DNA of 64,000 nt from Aeromonas sp. RU39B (GCF_900156095.1 NZ_FTMJ01000012.1:62001-126000); one strand, 5' to 3'; shown: positions 8,953 through 16,924, counted from the stretch's first letter. Notes: generated by a model not told the origin, from the sequence alone. Numbers and translations are program-made.

Positions 8953-9795
8953 TTAGTTCACCTTTTGCGAGCGGAACAGAACGCGGGCAAGGATATTGAG
9001 ACCGAGCACACCTAAGGTAATCAGCAACACGCCGGCCCAGGCCAGACGCTGCCACTCCTCGAACGGGCTCATGGCAAAACGGAAAATGGTGACCGGCAAG
9101 TTGGCCATGGGGCTGCCCAGATCGGTGCTCCAGAACTGGTTGGAGAGCGCCGTAAACAGCAACGGGGCGGTTTCACCGGCGATGCGGGCCACCGCCAGCA
9201 AGATACCGGTGATGATGCCGGAGCGCGCCGCGCGCAAGGTCACCTTGGTCACCACGATGTGCATCGGGGCGCCGAGGGCAAACGCGGCTTCACGCAGACT
9301 GCCAGGAACCAGCAGCAACATGTTTTCGGTGGTGCGAATAACCACCGGCAGAACCAGCAGTGCCAGCGAGATCCCACCGGCCCAAGCCGAGAAGGTGCCG
9401 GTGCGCGCCACGATCAGGCTGTAGACAAACAGACCAATCACGATGGACGGCGCCGAGAGCAGCAGATCGTTGATAAAACGGATGGTGTGACCGAGCCACT
9501 TGTGGCGGCCATATTCGGCCAGATAAACCCCGGCCAGAATGCCGATCGGCGTGCCAAGGCCAGTGCCGATACCCACCATGATCAGGCTGCCGACGATGGC
9601 GTTGAGCAGGCCGCCGTCGCTTGAGCCAGGCGGCGGGGTCATCTGGGTGAACAGGTTGAGCGACAGTCCGGAGACCCCTTGAACGAAGACCGTAAACAAA
9701 ATCCAGGCCAGCCAGACCAGGCCAAAGGCCATGGCGCTCATGGAGAGGGTCAGGGCAATGCGGTTAACCAGATAACGACGTTGATGCAGATTCAT
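8953..9795 (-). CDS. pstA: Phosphate ABC transporter permease PstA
   Basis: Inner-membrane permease half that pairs with PstC to form the phosphate channel. It is 280 aa with about six hydrophobic segments. The EAA-like coupling loop is in [20 protein letters not shown], the contact site for PstB. It starts 16 bp after pstC and ends 4 bp before pstB, consistent with a single transcript. Confidence 0.96.
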   Translation of the reverse strand: MNLHQRRYLVNRIALTLSMSAMAFGLVWLAWILFTVFVQGVSGLSLNLFTQMTPPPGSSDGGLLNAIVGSLIMVGIGTGLGTPIGILAGVYLAEYGRHKWLGHTIRFINDLLLSAPSIVIGLFVYSLIVARTGTFSAWAGGISLALLVLPVVIRTTENMLLLVPGSLREAAFALGAPMHIVVTKVTLRAARSGIITGILLAVARIAGETAPLLFTALSNQFWSTDLGSPMANLPVTIFRFAMSPFEEWQRLAWAGVLLITLGVLGLNILARVLFRSQKVN

Positions 9796-9811
9796 CAGTT
9801 CACTCCTTGCC

Positions 9812-10801
9812 TCAGCGGCCGTTCTCGCGGGACGTCATGCGCATCAGCATCAGACGGGAGATGATAAGCACCACCAGGGTGATCAAAAACAGGATCAGGC
9901 CAAGCTCCATCAGTGAGGAGGTGTGCAGGCCGGGCGAGGCTTCGGCAAATTCGTTAGCCAGCGCCGAGGTGATGCTGTTACCGGGCATAAAGAGGGAAGG
10001 GGAGGAGAGGAAACTGGTGTTCCCAATCACAAAGGTGACCGCCATGGTTTCGCCCAGTGCCCGGCCAAGGCCAAGCATCACGCCGCCAATCACACCGGTT
10101 TTGGTCCAGGGCAGAACGATACGCCAGATCACTTCCCACGTGGTGCAGCCCAGACCATAGGCCGACTCTTTGAGCATGACCGGCGTGATTTCAAACACAT
10201 CGCGCATGACCGCTGCGATATAAGGGATGATCATGATCGCCAGGATAAACCCGGCCAGCAGCAGGCCAATGCCCATGCCGGGGCCTTCAAACAGCACGCC
10301 GATGATGGGGAGTTTGCCCAGCGTCTCTTCCAAAAACGGTTCGACATAGGTGGCAAACAGGGGCGAGAAAACGAGCAGGCCCCACATACCGAACACGATA
10401 CTGGGGATAGCGGCGAGCAGTTCGATCGCGATACCGAGCGGGCGGCGCAGCCACACCGGAGAGAGCTCGGTTAAGAAGATGGCGATGCCAAAGCTCACCG
10501 GCACGGCGATGATCAGCGCAATGGCCGAGGTCACCAGGGTGCCATAAATCGGGATCAGGGCGCCAAACTTGTCAGCCGGCGGGTTCCAGTCACTGGAGAA
10601 CAGGAAACCGATGCCGAACTCCTTGATGCTGGGCCAGGAGTCGATAGTCAGGGCCACCAGAATGCTGGCCAGGATAATCAGTGCCAGCAGGGCGAGGCCT
10701 GCGGCAGTGCCGCCAAACAACATGCTCATCAGCTGCTTGCCACGGTAGCGGCGGCTGGCTGACATCACATCGGTCGGGGAAGTAGAGCGCTTTTCTGTCA
10801 T
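9812..10801 (-). CDS. pstC: Phosphate ABC transporter permease PstC
   Basis: The other permease half of the Pst phosphate importer, 329 aa. A cytoplasmic N-terminus is followed by hydrophobic segments starting at about residue 28. The coupling loop [20 protein letters not shown] is clear. It is the second gene of the operon, 70 bp after pstS with a hairpin between, which would let pstS be made in excess over the permeases. Confidence 0.96.
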   Translation of the reverse strand: MTEKRSTSPTDVMSASRRYRGKQLMSMLFGGTAAGLALLALIILASILVALTIDSWPSIKEFGIGFLFSSDWNPPADKFGALIPIYGTLVTSAIALIIAVPVSFGIAIFLTELSPVWLRRPLGIAIELLAAIPSIVFGMWGLLVFSPLFATYVEPFLEETLGKLPIIGVLFEGPGMGIGLLLAGFILAIMIIPYIAAVMRDVFEITPVMLKESAYGLGCTTWEVIWRIVLPWTKTGVIGGVMLGLGRALGETMAVTFVIGNTSFLSSPSLFMPGNSITSALANEFAEASPGLHTSSLMELGLILFLITLVVLIISRLMLMRMTSRENGR

Positions 10802-10824
10802 TGGATCTTCGTGGTCAGGAGCAT

Positions 10825-10854
10825 AAAAAAGCGGCCGGGAACGCCCCGGCCCGC
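10825..10854 (-). terminator. Intercistronic hairpin between pstS and pstC
   Basis: On the minus strand a GCGGGCCGGG/CCCGGCCGC stem with one bulge is followed by TTTTTT. It looks like a partial terminator that lowers expression of pstCAB relative to pstS. Confidence 0.75.
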
Positions 10855-10871
10855 CGTTACAACTCAGGTGC

Positions 10872-11906
10872 TCAGTTCATGACCGGCTTGCCGGCGCCAT
10901 CCTTAATCTGAGTCCAGGAGTCGTGAATGAGCTTGACGGTGGCATCCGGCAGCGGCACGTAATCGAGTGCCACGGCTTGGTCATCACCACCCTTGTAAGC
11001 CCAGTCAAAGAACTTCAGTACTTCTTTACCGTTAGCCGGCTTGTCCTGCACGCCGTGCAGCAGGATAAAGGTGGCGCCGCTGATGGGCCATGCCGCCTTG
11101 CCCGGCTGGTTGGTCAGGATTTCATAGAAGTGGTTGCTCCAATCGGCGTTGGCCGCAGCGGCAGCGAAGGCATCCGCCACCGGTTGCACAAACTCGCCGT
11201 CATGGTTCTGCATTTGGGTAAATGCCAGCTTGTTTTGCTTGGCATAAGCGTATTCGACGAAGCCAATGGCACCCGGCAGACGCTGTACGAAAGCAGAGAC
11301 CCCTTCGTTACCCTTGCCACCCACGCCAACCGGCCACTGGGGAGCGGTGCCTTCGCCCACCTTGCTCTTCCAGGTCTCGCTGACCTTGGAGAGGTAGTTG
11401 GTGAAGATAAAGCTGGTGCCGGATCCATCGGCGCGACGGACCACGCTGATAGTTTGATCAGGCAGCTTCAGATCCTTGTTGATGGCGGTGATCGCCGGGT
11501 CGTTCCACTTCTTGATCTCGCCGAGGAAGATCTTGGCCAGCACATCACCAGTCAGCTTGACCTCACCGGCTTTCACGCCCGGCAGGTTGATAACCGGCAC
11601 GACACCGCCGATAACAGTCGGGAATTGCACCAGGCCATCTTTGGCCAGCACTTCCGGTTTCAGCGGCATGTCGGAGGCACCGAAATCAACGGTCTTGGCG
11701 TTGATTTGCTTGATGCCGGCACCGGAGCCGATGGATTGGTAGTTCAGCTTGTTACCGGTCTCCTTCTGATAGGTATCCGCCCACTTTGCATAGATCGGAG
11801 CCGGGAAGGAAGCACCTGCGCCGGTGATGTCCGCAGCCAATGCAGTGGTGGACAACAGAGCCATCGAAACAGCAACAGAAACCGAATAACGTGCAACTTT
11901 AAACAT
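10872..11906 (-). CDS. pstS: Periplasmic phosphate-binding protein
   Basis: Captures inorganic phosphate in the periplasm and delivers it to PstCA. The 344-aa precursor has a Sec signal peptide ending near TTALA-AD (residue 24). The mature N-terminus has the classic [16 protein letters not shown]. The phosphate-site motifs FGASDMPL and [16 protein letters not shown] are present. The start has an AGGAGG box. Two tandem Pho boxes lie about 80 bp upstream, so expression should depend on PhoB under phosphate starvation. Confidence 0.97.
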   Translation of the reverse strand: MFKVARYSVSVAVSMALLSTTALAADITGAGASFPAPIYAKWADTYQKETGNKLNYQSIGSGAGIKQINAKTVDFGASDMPLKPEVLAKDGLVQFPTVIGGVVPVINLPGVKAGEVKLTGDVLAKIFLGEIKKWNDPAITAINKDLKLPDQTISVVRRADGSGTSFIFTNYLSKVSETWKSKVGEGTAPQWPVGVGGKGNEGVSAFVQRLPGAIGFVEYAYAKQNKLAFTQMQNHDGEFVQPVADAFAAAAANADWSNHFYEILTNQPGKAAWPISGATFILLHGVQDKPANGKEVLKFFDWAYKGGDDQAVALDYVPLPDATVKLIHDSWTQIKDGAGKPVMN

Positions 11907-11985
11907 TGAATCCTCCTGAAGAAGCGGATAATCCCCGTGTGTTCCATGTCACCCTTGGGGAACGTGCACAGTCTTTGCTTAAAGT

Positions 11986-12025
11986 ATTAAAGGAATATGA
12001 CAGTAATATTTCATATTGATGTCAG
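11986..12025 (-). promoter_or_regulatory. Two tandem Pho boxes upstream of pstS
   Basis: On the minus strand four 7-mers recur at exact 11-bp steps: CTGACAT, ATGAAAT, CTGTCAT and CTTTAAT, each pair separated by 4 bp. This is the PhoB direct-repeat architecture (CTGTCAT-N4-CTGTCAT) in duplicate. The third 7-mer matches the consensus exactly. Confidence 0.85.
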
Positions 12026-12149
12026 GGGCAGGAAAAACCGCTGAGAGCGGGGAGAGGAGGCTCGGTGAGTGGTGGTGTCGAGGGTTACAGGGGCCTTTTT
12101 TGACCGATCGTTGATCGGGGAAGCATGGTGTGACGTGAACGGGTCATTG

Positions 12150-12353
12150 CCATGGCGATCTCCCTCGGCTTGTTGGCAAAGAACTGCCGGAACATATGCA
12201 AAGTGCTGCTGTGAAACCGAGACTGTTCAAAATCATGGCGACGAAAGCGTCACCGTGTGAGACCTTGAAAGGCGGCGTTTTGGGGAGCAAGGCATCAATC
12301 ATGCGGGCGATCCCCAGTTCTCGTCTTGGCAAAGCGCGGCCATGATGATCTAC
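12150..12353 (-). pseudogene. Fossil of an IS1634-type (DUF4277) transposase
   Basis: Read on the minus strand this encodes VDHHGRALPRRELGIARMID, then KVSHGDAFVAMILNSLGF, then, after loss of one base near 12215, TLHMFRQFFANKPREIA. These blocks match, in order, the N-terminal region of IS1634-family transposases as I remember it. The start codon and the whole catalytic part are absent, and no terminal inverted repeats were found. It is non-functional. The rest of the gap between pstS and the DeoR gene (12026-12149 and 12354-12438) shows nothing recognisable. Confidence 0.65.
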
Positions 12354-12438
12354 TGCAAAAGGGAGTAATAGATCAAAATGGACTAACGCCGGCAAGCACT
12401 GAAGAGCAAACATTAGGTGCGTAATGACGGGCTGACGA

Positions 12439-13215
12439 TTAGCTGAGTTTGGTGATGATCACGGAACAATCCAGCTTGGCGAAATAGGATTTTATTGCTT
12501 CGTTATTAGGGGAGCACAGTAGGTAGTCAATACCATCAGATGGCAAGAAGGGATAAGGTCCCAACGCTTCCGTTTTATCATCGGTACATAATATGGCAAT
12601 AGCGCCCGCGCGGGACGCGGCGAGACGTTTAAACTCACCATCTTGATAATGAATGGCAGTGAAACCTACGTCTGATGACCAACCACAGATCCCGATAAAA
12701 CAGAGATCAAAACGAAACTTGTTTAACGCTTCGGCAGCAGTGATATCAATTGCGCCACCCACGGCATAGTTCAGCTCGCCACCAATCAAAATGGTCCTGA
12801 TATGTTGTCGCTCTAGTAGTCGTGATGCTATTGCTGGACTGTTCGTTACTACGGTTAAATTAATGTTGTTAGGTAATAAACTAGCCAATAGCATATGGGT
12901 GCTACTGGCATCTAAAAATATTACCTGCTCCTTTTTTATAATCGATAAAGCGGCTATTGCTAACGCCTGTTTTTCATTGTTACTGTATTCCAAACGCTGC
13001 TCTTGCGTACCGGTAGGGGGAACTAAAGAGAGCGCACCTCCATGGATCCGTTTGCACAGCCCTTCATTGGCCAGAAAACGGAGATCTCGGCGAATTGTCG
13101 CCTCGGTAGTACCAAGACGCGTGGCAAGATCTGCGGCCATCAGTTTACTGTGAGACTTCAGCAAGTTGAGGATTAGCTGATAGCGCTCTTCAGGGGAGTA
13201 ATTATCCATTGCCAT
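12439..13215 (-). CDS. DeoR-family transcriptional repressor
   Basis: A 258-aa regulator with an N-terminal DeoR helix-turn-helix: LKSHSKLMAADLATRLGTTE, then ATIRRDLRFL and RIHGGAL. The C-terminal sugar-phosphate sensor domain has FLDASSTHMLLA, TNSPAIASRLL and the glycine block LIGGELN. Codon usage is AT-richer than in flanking core genes, which suggests transfer. It follows a HAD phosphatase by 128 bp on the same strand, probably as one operon. Three phased ATGAACA sites over the upstream promoter are candidate operators. A second ATG two codons in is an equally plausible start. Confidence 0.87.
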   Translation of the reverse strand: MAMDNYSPEERYQLILNLLKSHSKLMAADLATRLGTTEATIRRDLRFLANEGLCKRIHGGALSLVPPTGTQEQRLEYSNNEKQALAIAALSIIKKEQVIFLDASSTHMLLASLLPNNINLTVVTNSPAIASRLLERQHIRTILIGGELNYAVGGAIDITAAEALNKFRFDLCFIGICGWSSDVGFTAIHYQDGEFKRLAASRAGAIAILCTDDKTEALGPYPFLPSDGIDYLLCSPNNEAIKSYFAKLDCSVIITKLS

Positions 13216-13343
13216 CTCTTGATTATGTCTGTTTTTTGCCGATTATAACTCGAGTAGACGGTACTTGGGCACCGATTGTTAAATTTAATTGCAATATTAT
13301 TCAAGTGGTTACGCCTTTCGTCACGCGCACTTGAATAAACTCG

Positions 13344-14150
13344 TTAACGCTTCTCTTGCAGTGTCAAAAACTGCAAAATGGTGTGCATAACAGCATCTTC
13401 ATCATTTGAACGAGTGACATAATTTGCGACGACCTTCGTTTCTTCAAATGCGTTACGCATGGCAAAGCTGAAGTCTGCACGCTCCATTAACTCAATATCA
13501 TTATATCCGTCACCAAAGGCCATGGTCTCAGACTTGCTCACACCGAGAATAGACTGGAGCATTTCTACCGTTGTACCTTTGTGAACACCGGCATTGGCAA
13601 TATCAATCCAGGCAGCCTCAGAGACGACAATATAAGCGAAATTGTCAAATTGAGATAACTGCTCACGAATTACAGCGCATTGCTTGTTTTCATCAAATAC
13701 CGTGATTTTCACAAAATCAGAGGTGATATCTTCGTAAGCATCAACAAGGTTAACCTGCGCATAAGAGCGGCGAACCAAGGCCTGTAAAGGCTCAGGAGTA
13801 TCACGTCGGATAGCAGCAAACTCCGGCGTACAAGCAATCACAATATGATTCCCTGCAATACTCTCTAATTGACGGATGATTGCCAGACCCAACGAATTAT
13901 CCAGAAACGACTGGTACACATACTCGCCCCGATGTTTAATGCGAGTGGCACTGTCACCTAGGATCCAGAAATCCCGGCTCTGCTCACCCAACAGCTCTTC
14001 TACCCGTTCAACCTGCTTGCCCGTGCAGGGCGCAAACTTCACCCCTTGGTCACGCATGACAGCGACAACATCTTGGAAAAGCTCACGATTGTAGTCGCCC
14101 TGATTGTTTAGAAACGTGCCATCCATATCCGTTATGATCAACTTAATCAC
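13344..14150 (-). CDS. Cof-type HAD hydrolase (phosphatase)
   Basis: Cytoplasmic haloacid-dehalogenase phosphatase of subclass IIB, 268 aa, probably acting on a small sugar phosphate. Motif I is DMDGTFLN (nucleophile and acid Asp at residues 8 and 10), the Lys of motif III lies in HKGTTVEML and motif IV is FGDGYNDIELM. The IIB cap lies between. AT-rich like the DeoR gene that follows. Pairing with a sugar-phosphate-sensing repressor suggests the enzyme's substrate or product is the inducer. No transporter or kinase accompanies it. Confidence 0.85.
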   Translation of the reverse strand: MIKLIITDMDGTFLNNQGDYNRELFQDVVAVMRDQGVKFAPCTGKQVERVEELLGEQSRDFWILGDSATRIKHRGEYVYQSFLDNSLGLAIIRQLESIAGNHIVIACTPEFAAIRRDTPEPLQALVRRSYAQVNLVDAYEDITSDFVKITVFDENKQCAVIREQLSQFDNFAYIVVSEAAWIDIANAGVHKGTTVEMLQSILGVSKSETMAFGDGYNDIELMERADFSFAMRNAFEETKVVANYVTRSNDEDAVMHTILQFLTLQEKR

Positions 14151-14187
14151 TGTATCCTCGTCTAGATATCAGTAAATCCACAGGCAC

Positions 14188-14216
14188 ATATGAACACACA
14201 TATCCACAAATGTCAA
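14188..14216 (-). promoter_or_regulatory. Promoter candidate for the HAD-DeoR pair
   Basis: On the minus strand TTGACA (14211-14216) is a perfect -35. A 17-bp spacer leads to TCATAT (14188-14193), a weak -10. It lies about 40 bp before the HAD start codon. Confidence 0.55.
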
Positions 14217-14247
14217 TAAATGAACACAATAATGATGCATATGAACA
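14190..14247. promoter_or_regulatory. Three phased ATGAACA heptamers
   Basis: ATGAACA occurs at 14190-14196, 14220-14226 and 14241-14247, spaced 30 and 21 bp, close to whole helical turns. The first overlaps the -10 and the second sits just upstream of the -35, as expected for repressor sites of the nearby DeoR protein. Confidence 0.5.
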
Positions 14248-14270
14248 CCATTTCATCCATACGCTACTCA

Positions 14271-14664
14271 TGTAGCCACAGTCCAAGGCCACTCTCTTCA
14301 ACGTGGATGTCAACGGGATGAGACTCAGCAACCATCATATGCTGGATTAAGGAAGCGCTTGGGCGGCGACATCTACTGCACCGGTACTAGCTCGGTAGGT
14401 TTACTCTGGCTTAGGTGTTGATCGCGATGATGCTGAGGACAGTGGGTACCGTAAAACGGCATGCTTAAGTGACCGAATTCTTGCAGGGTCCAGTCTGAAA
14501 ATCCGGTATCAGTCAGCGAATTTGCAGCTGGGGTGATGCGAGAGCGAACGAGTGGTGCGTGAAAAATGTTGATACGTGTCCATTTCGAATCTTTACGATG
14601 TGTTTCTGCGGTGTACTCAGCGTGTCAAAGGATGTTTTAGGGCTTCTCGCGACGGTGAGAGCGG
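14271..14664. other. Non-coding gap without recognisable content
   Basis: No convincing gene, RNA or mobile-element end was seen between the HAD promoter region and the first direct repeat. Short open frames here have no ribosome site and no family similarity. Confidence 0.5.
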
Positions 14665-14884
14665 CATAATGTGACTCCAGACGATTTGCAGTGATGCATG
14701 GGGACGCAACGACGTGATCCCCGGTCAGGATTGACTCGGCAATCTAGGCGCTCGCCCTGTGGGCAGCTTGCAGCTGTCCCAAACGGCAATCCTTCCGTTT
14801 GGTCGAACAGGGTTCGAGCCCAATCCGCCCATCACCGGATAAAACAAAAAGGCCCCGTCTTGCGACAGGGCCTTTTTGTTTTAT
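14665..14884 (+). repeat. Direct repeat A, partner of 16190-16410
   Basis: About 220 bp aligned collinearly with the segment next to tRNA-Ser, roughly 80% identical by eye. Shared blocks include GGGGACGCAA, GACGTGATCCCCGGTC and GTCCCAAACGGC. The last 53 bp, with the terminator hairpin, are identical. The two copies flank the orphan lipoprotein gene in the same orientation. Confidence 0.85.
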
Positions 14885-14891
14885 CCGGTGA
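14832..14891. terminator. 60-bp near-perfect palindromic hairpin
   Basis: Two 28-nt arms from TCACCGGATAAAAC to GTTTTATCCGGTGA pair around a TTGC loop with one G-T type mismatch. The A/T-rich tracts on both sides make it a bidirectional terminator. The copy beside tRNA-Ser has the same core, but its outer right arm is replaced by the tRNA 3' end. Confidence 0.8.
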
Positions 14892-15014
14892 GTGACACTG
14901 TCAAGTAAAATTGTCCATCTGAAGTCATTCTAGCACCATTCATCTGTACACATGACTTTACTGGTGATGACTTTTAATCATAACAAGCACACATTTCTAC
15001 ATATAAATCATTAA

Positions 15015-15683
15015 CTATTTACATTGATATTCTTCAGGCATCTCAACTTCAAAATCTTGCTTTATTTTATGTACTAGGCTCATCCTAGATATCGCCTGCT
15101 CCAATAGAAACTCATACAATTTCTCATCAGAGCAACCACTATTGAAGGAGGATGCAACCACTGACAAAACATTTTGTTTATTTTGCATGTCTATTGCTAT
15201 CAGATTAAAGAAATGCCCTGTTGTATAGCCAACCTTATCAGAGTAACCTACGATTTGATAAGATGTGGTTGGAGTAGTAGTGCAATATGCTGTAGCCCCC
15301 GTTCCAATACGGTTGGCATAAGCGTTACAATTAGTATAAGAGCCAGTTTGAACCGTGCCGTAGTCAGCGCTACGATAAGCATAAGATGTTGTTTTATTAC
15401 TCACATCTATAAAAAAGACTAATTTAATAGGTTCACTTATATTACCTATATCGCCCTCAAGAAAGACCTTATCGAAACCATTTTTCTTCAGCTCGTTTAC
15501 AGCTTTGTGTATGAAATATTTGGATTCCAGAGCGTTTTTTGAGCTACTAACAACGGTTACTACTACTGGTGAATGTCTATCGAAAGTGTATGTTGGATCA
15601 GGGGTGGAATCAATAGAGCCCTTCATGAGGGTTGTGCAACCGAATGATGTAATTGCTAATAATAAAACAACAAAAAATTTCAT
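15015..15683 (-). CDS. Orphan AT-rich lipoprotein, function unknown
   Basis: A 222-aa protein with a short lipoprotein signal and lipobox TSFGC (Cys at residue 16), so probably anchored in the envelope. The mature part alternates short beta-like stretches such as PVVVTVVSS and IKLVFFIDVS with a Thr/Tyr/Gly-rich middle containing three Cys. I do not recognise the family. The start has GAGG 9 nt upstream. Base composition is markedly AT-richer than the core genome, and the gene lies between two direct repeats, consistent with horizontally acquired cargo. Confidence 0.7.
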   Translation of the reverse strand: MKFFVVLLLAITSFGCTTLMKGSIDSTPDPTYTFDRHSPVVVTVVSSSKNALESKYFIHKAVNELKKNGFDKVFLEGDIGNISEPIKLVFFIDVSNKTTSYAYRSADYGTVQTGSYTNCNAYANRIGTGATAYCTTTPTTSYQIVGYSDKVGYTTGHFFNLIAIDMQNKQNVLSVVASSFNSGCSDEKLYEFLLEQAISRMSLVHKIKQDFEVEMPEEYQCK

Positions 15684-16049
15684 GTGGTCCCTCAGCAGTG
15701 CTTAGTCCATTATAAATGGAACTAATTTAGGTGTGAATTTCTTATTAATCAGACGATAACTCACCTATGTTGTCCGTCGAGATAACTGAGTAAGTGAGTT
15801 TGGGCGGTAGTCTAGGCGGGTTCAGGGTGGCAACCCAGGCAAGGCCTTCGATCTGCGTCAGCAGAACACCAAACAATGCGCAGCAGTTGTACGGTGTAGG
15901 AGTGGCCTTGCTGTTTCCATTTTGGCGATAACAGCCTTTAGCTCATCTCAAGCTCGGTTACTATACCCCATAGCAAATTCAGCTTCACATGAACCATACC
16001 AGAGTCCTGCCTTTGGCAGAACCAACCCATATAGAAAATGAGATAGCTA
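15684..16049. other. Gap with short degraded frames only
   Basis: On the minus strand two short frames remain open. One of about 30 codons begins MGWFCQRQDSGM. One of about 65 codons contains PYNCCALFGVLLTQIEGLAW but has no start codon. They may be gene debris of the lost island, but I cannot assign them. Confidence 0.4.
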
Positions 16050-16184
16050 TCAAGACAATGACTTCATCGCCGCCAGCTCAACGCTAAAATCAAGCAGCTC
16101 AATCACCGACTTCAACTGGGATACCGGTGCCTGCTTGCCATAGTGACCGTAGGTAATTCCTATCACGTTTTTTTCAGAAAATAC
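16050..16184 (-). pseudogene. C-terminal fossil of a tyrosine integrase
   Basis: The minus strand reads VFSEKNVIGITYGHYGKQAP, then SQLKSVIELLDFSVELAAMK and a stop. The YGHYGKxAP block followed by a helical tail resembles the C-terminus of integrases that target tRNA genes. No N-terminal or catalytic part is present upstream, where direct repeat B begins at once. Assignment is from memory of the family and is moderately secure. Confidence 0.5.
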
Positions 16185-16189
16185 GTCGT

Positions 16190-16410
16190 CATAGTGTGAC
16201 ACCAGAAGATTTGTAGTGATGAATGGGGACGCAAAGACGTGATCCCCGGTCGGGATTGACTCGCACCATCCTTGGCGCTTGCCCTACGGGTAGCTTGTAG
16301 ATGTCCCAAACGGCCTCCTGCCGTTGGGTCGAACAGGCTTCGAATCTAGCCTGCCCATCACCGGATAAAACAAAAAGGCCCCGTCTTGCGACAGGGCCTT
16401 TTTGTTTTAT
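16190..16410 (+). repeat. Direct repeat B, abutting tRNA-Ser
   Basis: Second copy of the ~220-bp repeat at 14665-14884. It ends exactly 1 bp before the CCA end of tRNA-Ser and includes that gene's terminator. Confidence 0.85.
16365..16410. terminator. Terminator of tRNA-Ser
   Basis: ATAAAACAAAAAGGCCCCGTC and GACAGGGCCTTTTTGTTTTA pair around TTGC, with T-rich tails on either strand. It begins next to the tRNA 3' end. Confidence 0.9.
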
Positions 16411-16411
16411 T

Positions 16412-16499
16412 TGGCGGTGAGGGAGGGATTCGAACCCTCGATACGTTGCCGTATACACACTTTCCAGGCGTGCTCCTTCAGCCACTCGGACACCTCACC
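16412..16499 (-). tRNA. tRNA-Ser, anticodon GGA
   Basis: An 88-nt type II tRNA on the minus strand. The acceptor pair is GGTGAGG/CCTCACC with discriminator G and an encoded CCA. The anticodon loop CTGGAAA gives GGA. A long variable arm (TATACGGCAACGTATC) and the T-arm GGGTTCGAATCCC are present. Transcription probably starts near 16815, so three 94-bp repeats lie in its leader. Confidence 0.96.
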
Positions 16500-16781
16500 A
16501 AATTTTGTTAGTTCAGCACGGTGGCTGCGCGGAGCACGCTATACGTGCTTTCATGTCGACGTTGTCGACGGGCAGCCACTCGGACACCTCACCAAATTTT
16601 GTTAGTTCAGTATGGTGGCTGTGCGGAGCACGCTATGCGTGCTTTTATGTCGACGTTGTCGACGGGCAGCCACTCGGACACCTCACCAAATTTTGCTAGT
16701 TCAGCACGGTGGCTGTGCGGAGCACGCTATGCGTGCTTTTATCTCGACATTGTCGACGGGCAGCCACTCGGACACTTCACT
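16500..16781 (-). repeat. Three 94-bp tandem repeats copying the tRNA-Ser 5' end
   Basis: Units lie at 16500-16593, 16594-16687 and 16688-16781. Each carries a copy of the first ~21 nt of tRNA-Ser (GGTGAGGTGTCCGAGTGGCT on the minus strand; the promoter-proximal copy has two changes). Each unit then folds in a similar way. An outer stem GTGGCTG/CAGCCAC encloses a GTCGAC-AAC-GTCGAC hairpin and an AGCACGC-ATA-GCGTGCT hairpin. Differences between copies mostly preserve pairing. Confidence 0.9.
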
Positions 16782-16821
16782 AAATTGTCATTCCACGCAC
16801 TACTGCGCTGGAACGGGGCGT

Positions 16822-16850
16822 AATTTAGGGGATGACGTATGTGGGGTCAA
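16822..16850 (-). promoter_or_regulatory. Sigma-70 promoter for the tRNA-Ser transcript
   Basis: On the minus strand TTGACC (16845-16850), a 17-bp spacer and TAAATT (16822-16827) are followed by a GC-rich discriminator ACGCCCCG, typical of stable-RNA promoters under stringent control. It precedes the three repeats and then tRNA-Ser. Confidence 0.75.
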
Positions 16851-16924
16851 CCATTTTTTCCTTTATTTTTCATATTGTTCGCAGTCTGCCTAGCAAATAG
16901 ACAGACTGCGCTTCATTTCTCGCC

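Noticed and set aside
12069-12260. 63-codon plus-strand frame after the Pho boxes
   Set aside because: It is antisense to the transposase fossil and has no ribosome site or domain.
14698-14895. 65-codon frame in direct repeat A, partly matched by a frame in repeat B on the other strand
   Set aside because: The peptides come from the terminator palindrome read both ways; frames differ between copies and there is no ribosome site.
14887-14920. Insertion-sequence end (TGTCAAGTAAAATTGTCC-like)
   Set aside because: The motif is reminiscent of IS termini, but no partner inverted repeat or transposase was found nearby.
16500-16781. CRISPR array
   Set aside because: The three units are direct head-to-tail 94-bp copies with no unique spacers, and each includes a piece of the adjacent tRNA.
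16402-16893. Overlapping small plus-strand reading frames with repeated peptides
   Set aside because: They arise from the 94-bp repeats shifting frame; no ribosome sites, and they are antisense to a tRNA gene and its leader.
16875-16912. Terminator of the TPM gene
   Set aside because: GCAGTCTG/CAGACTGC can pair, but the loop is long and no T-tract follows on the minus strand, so it is not listed as a terminator.
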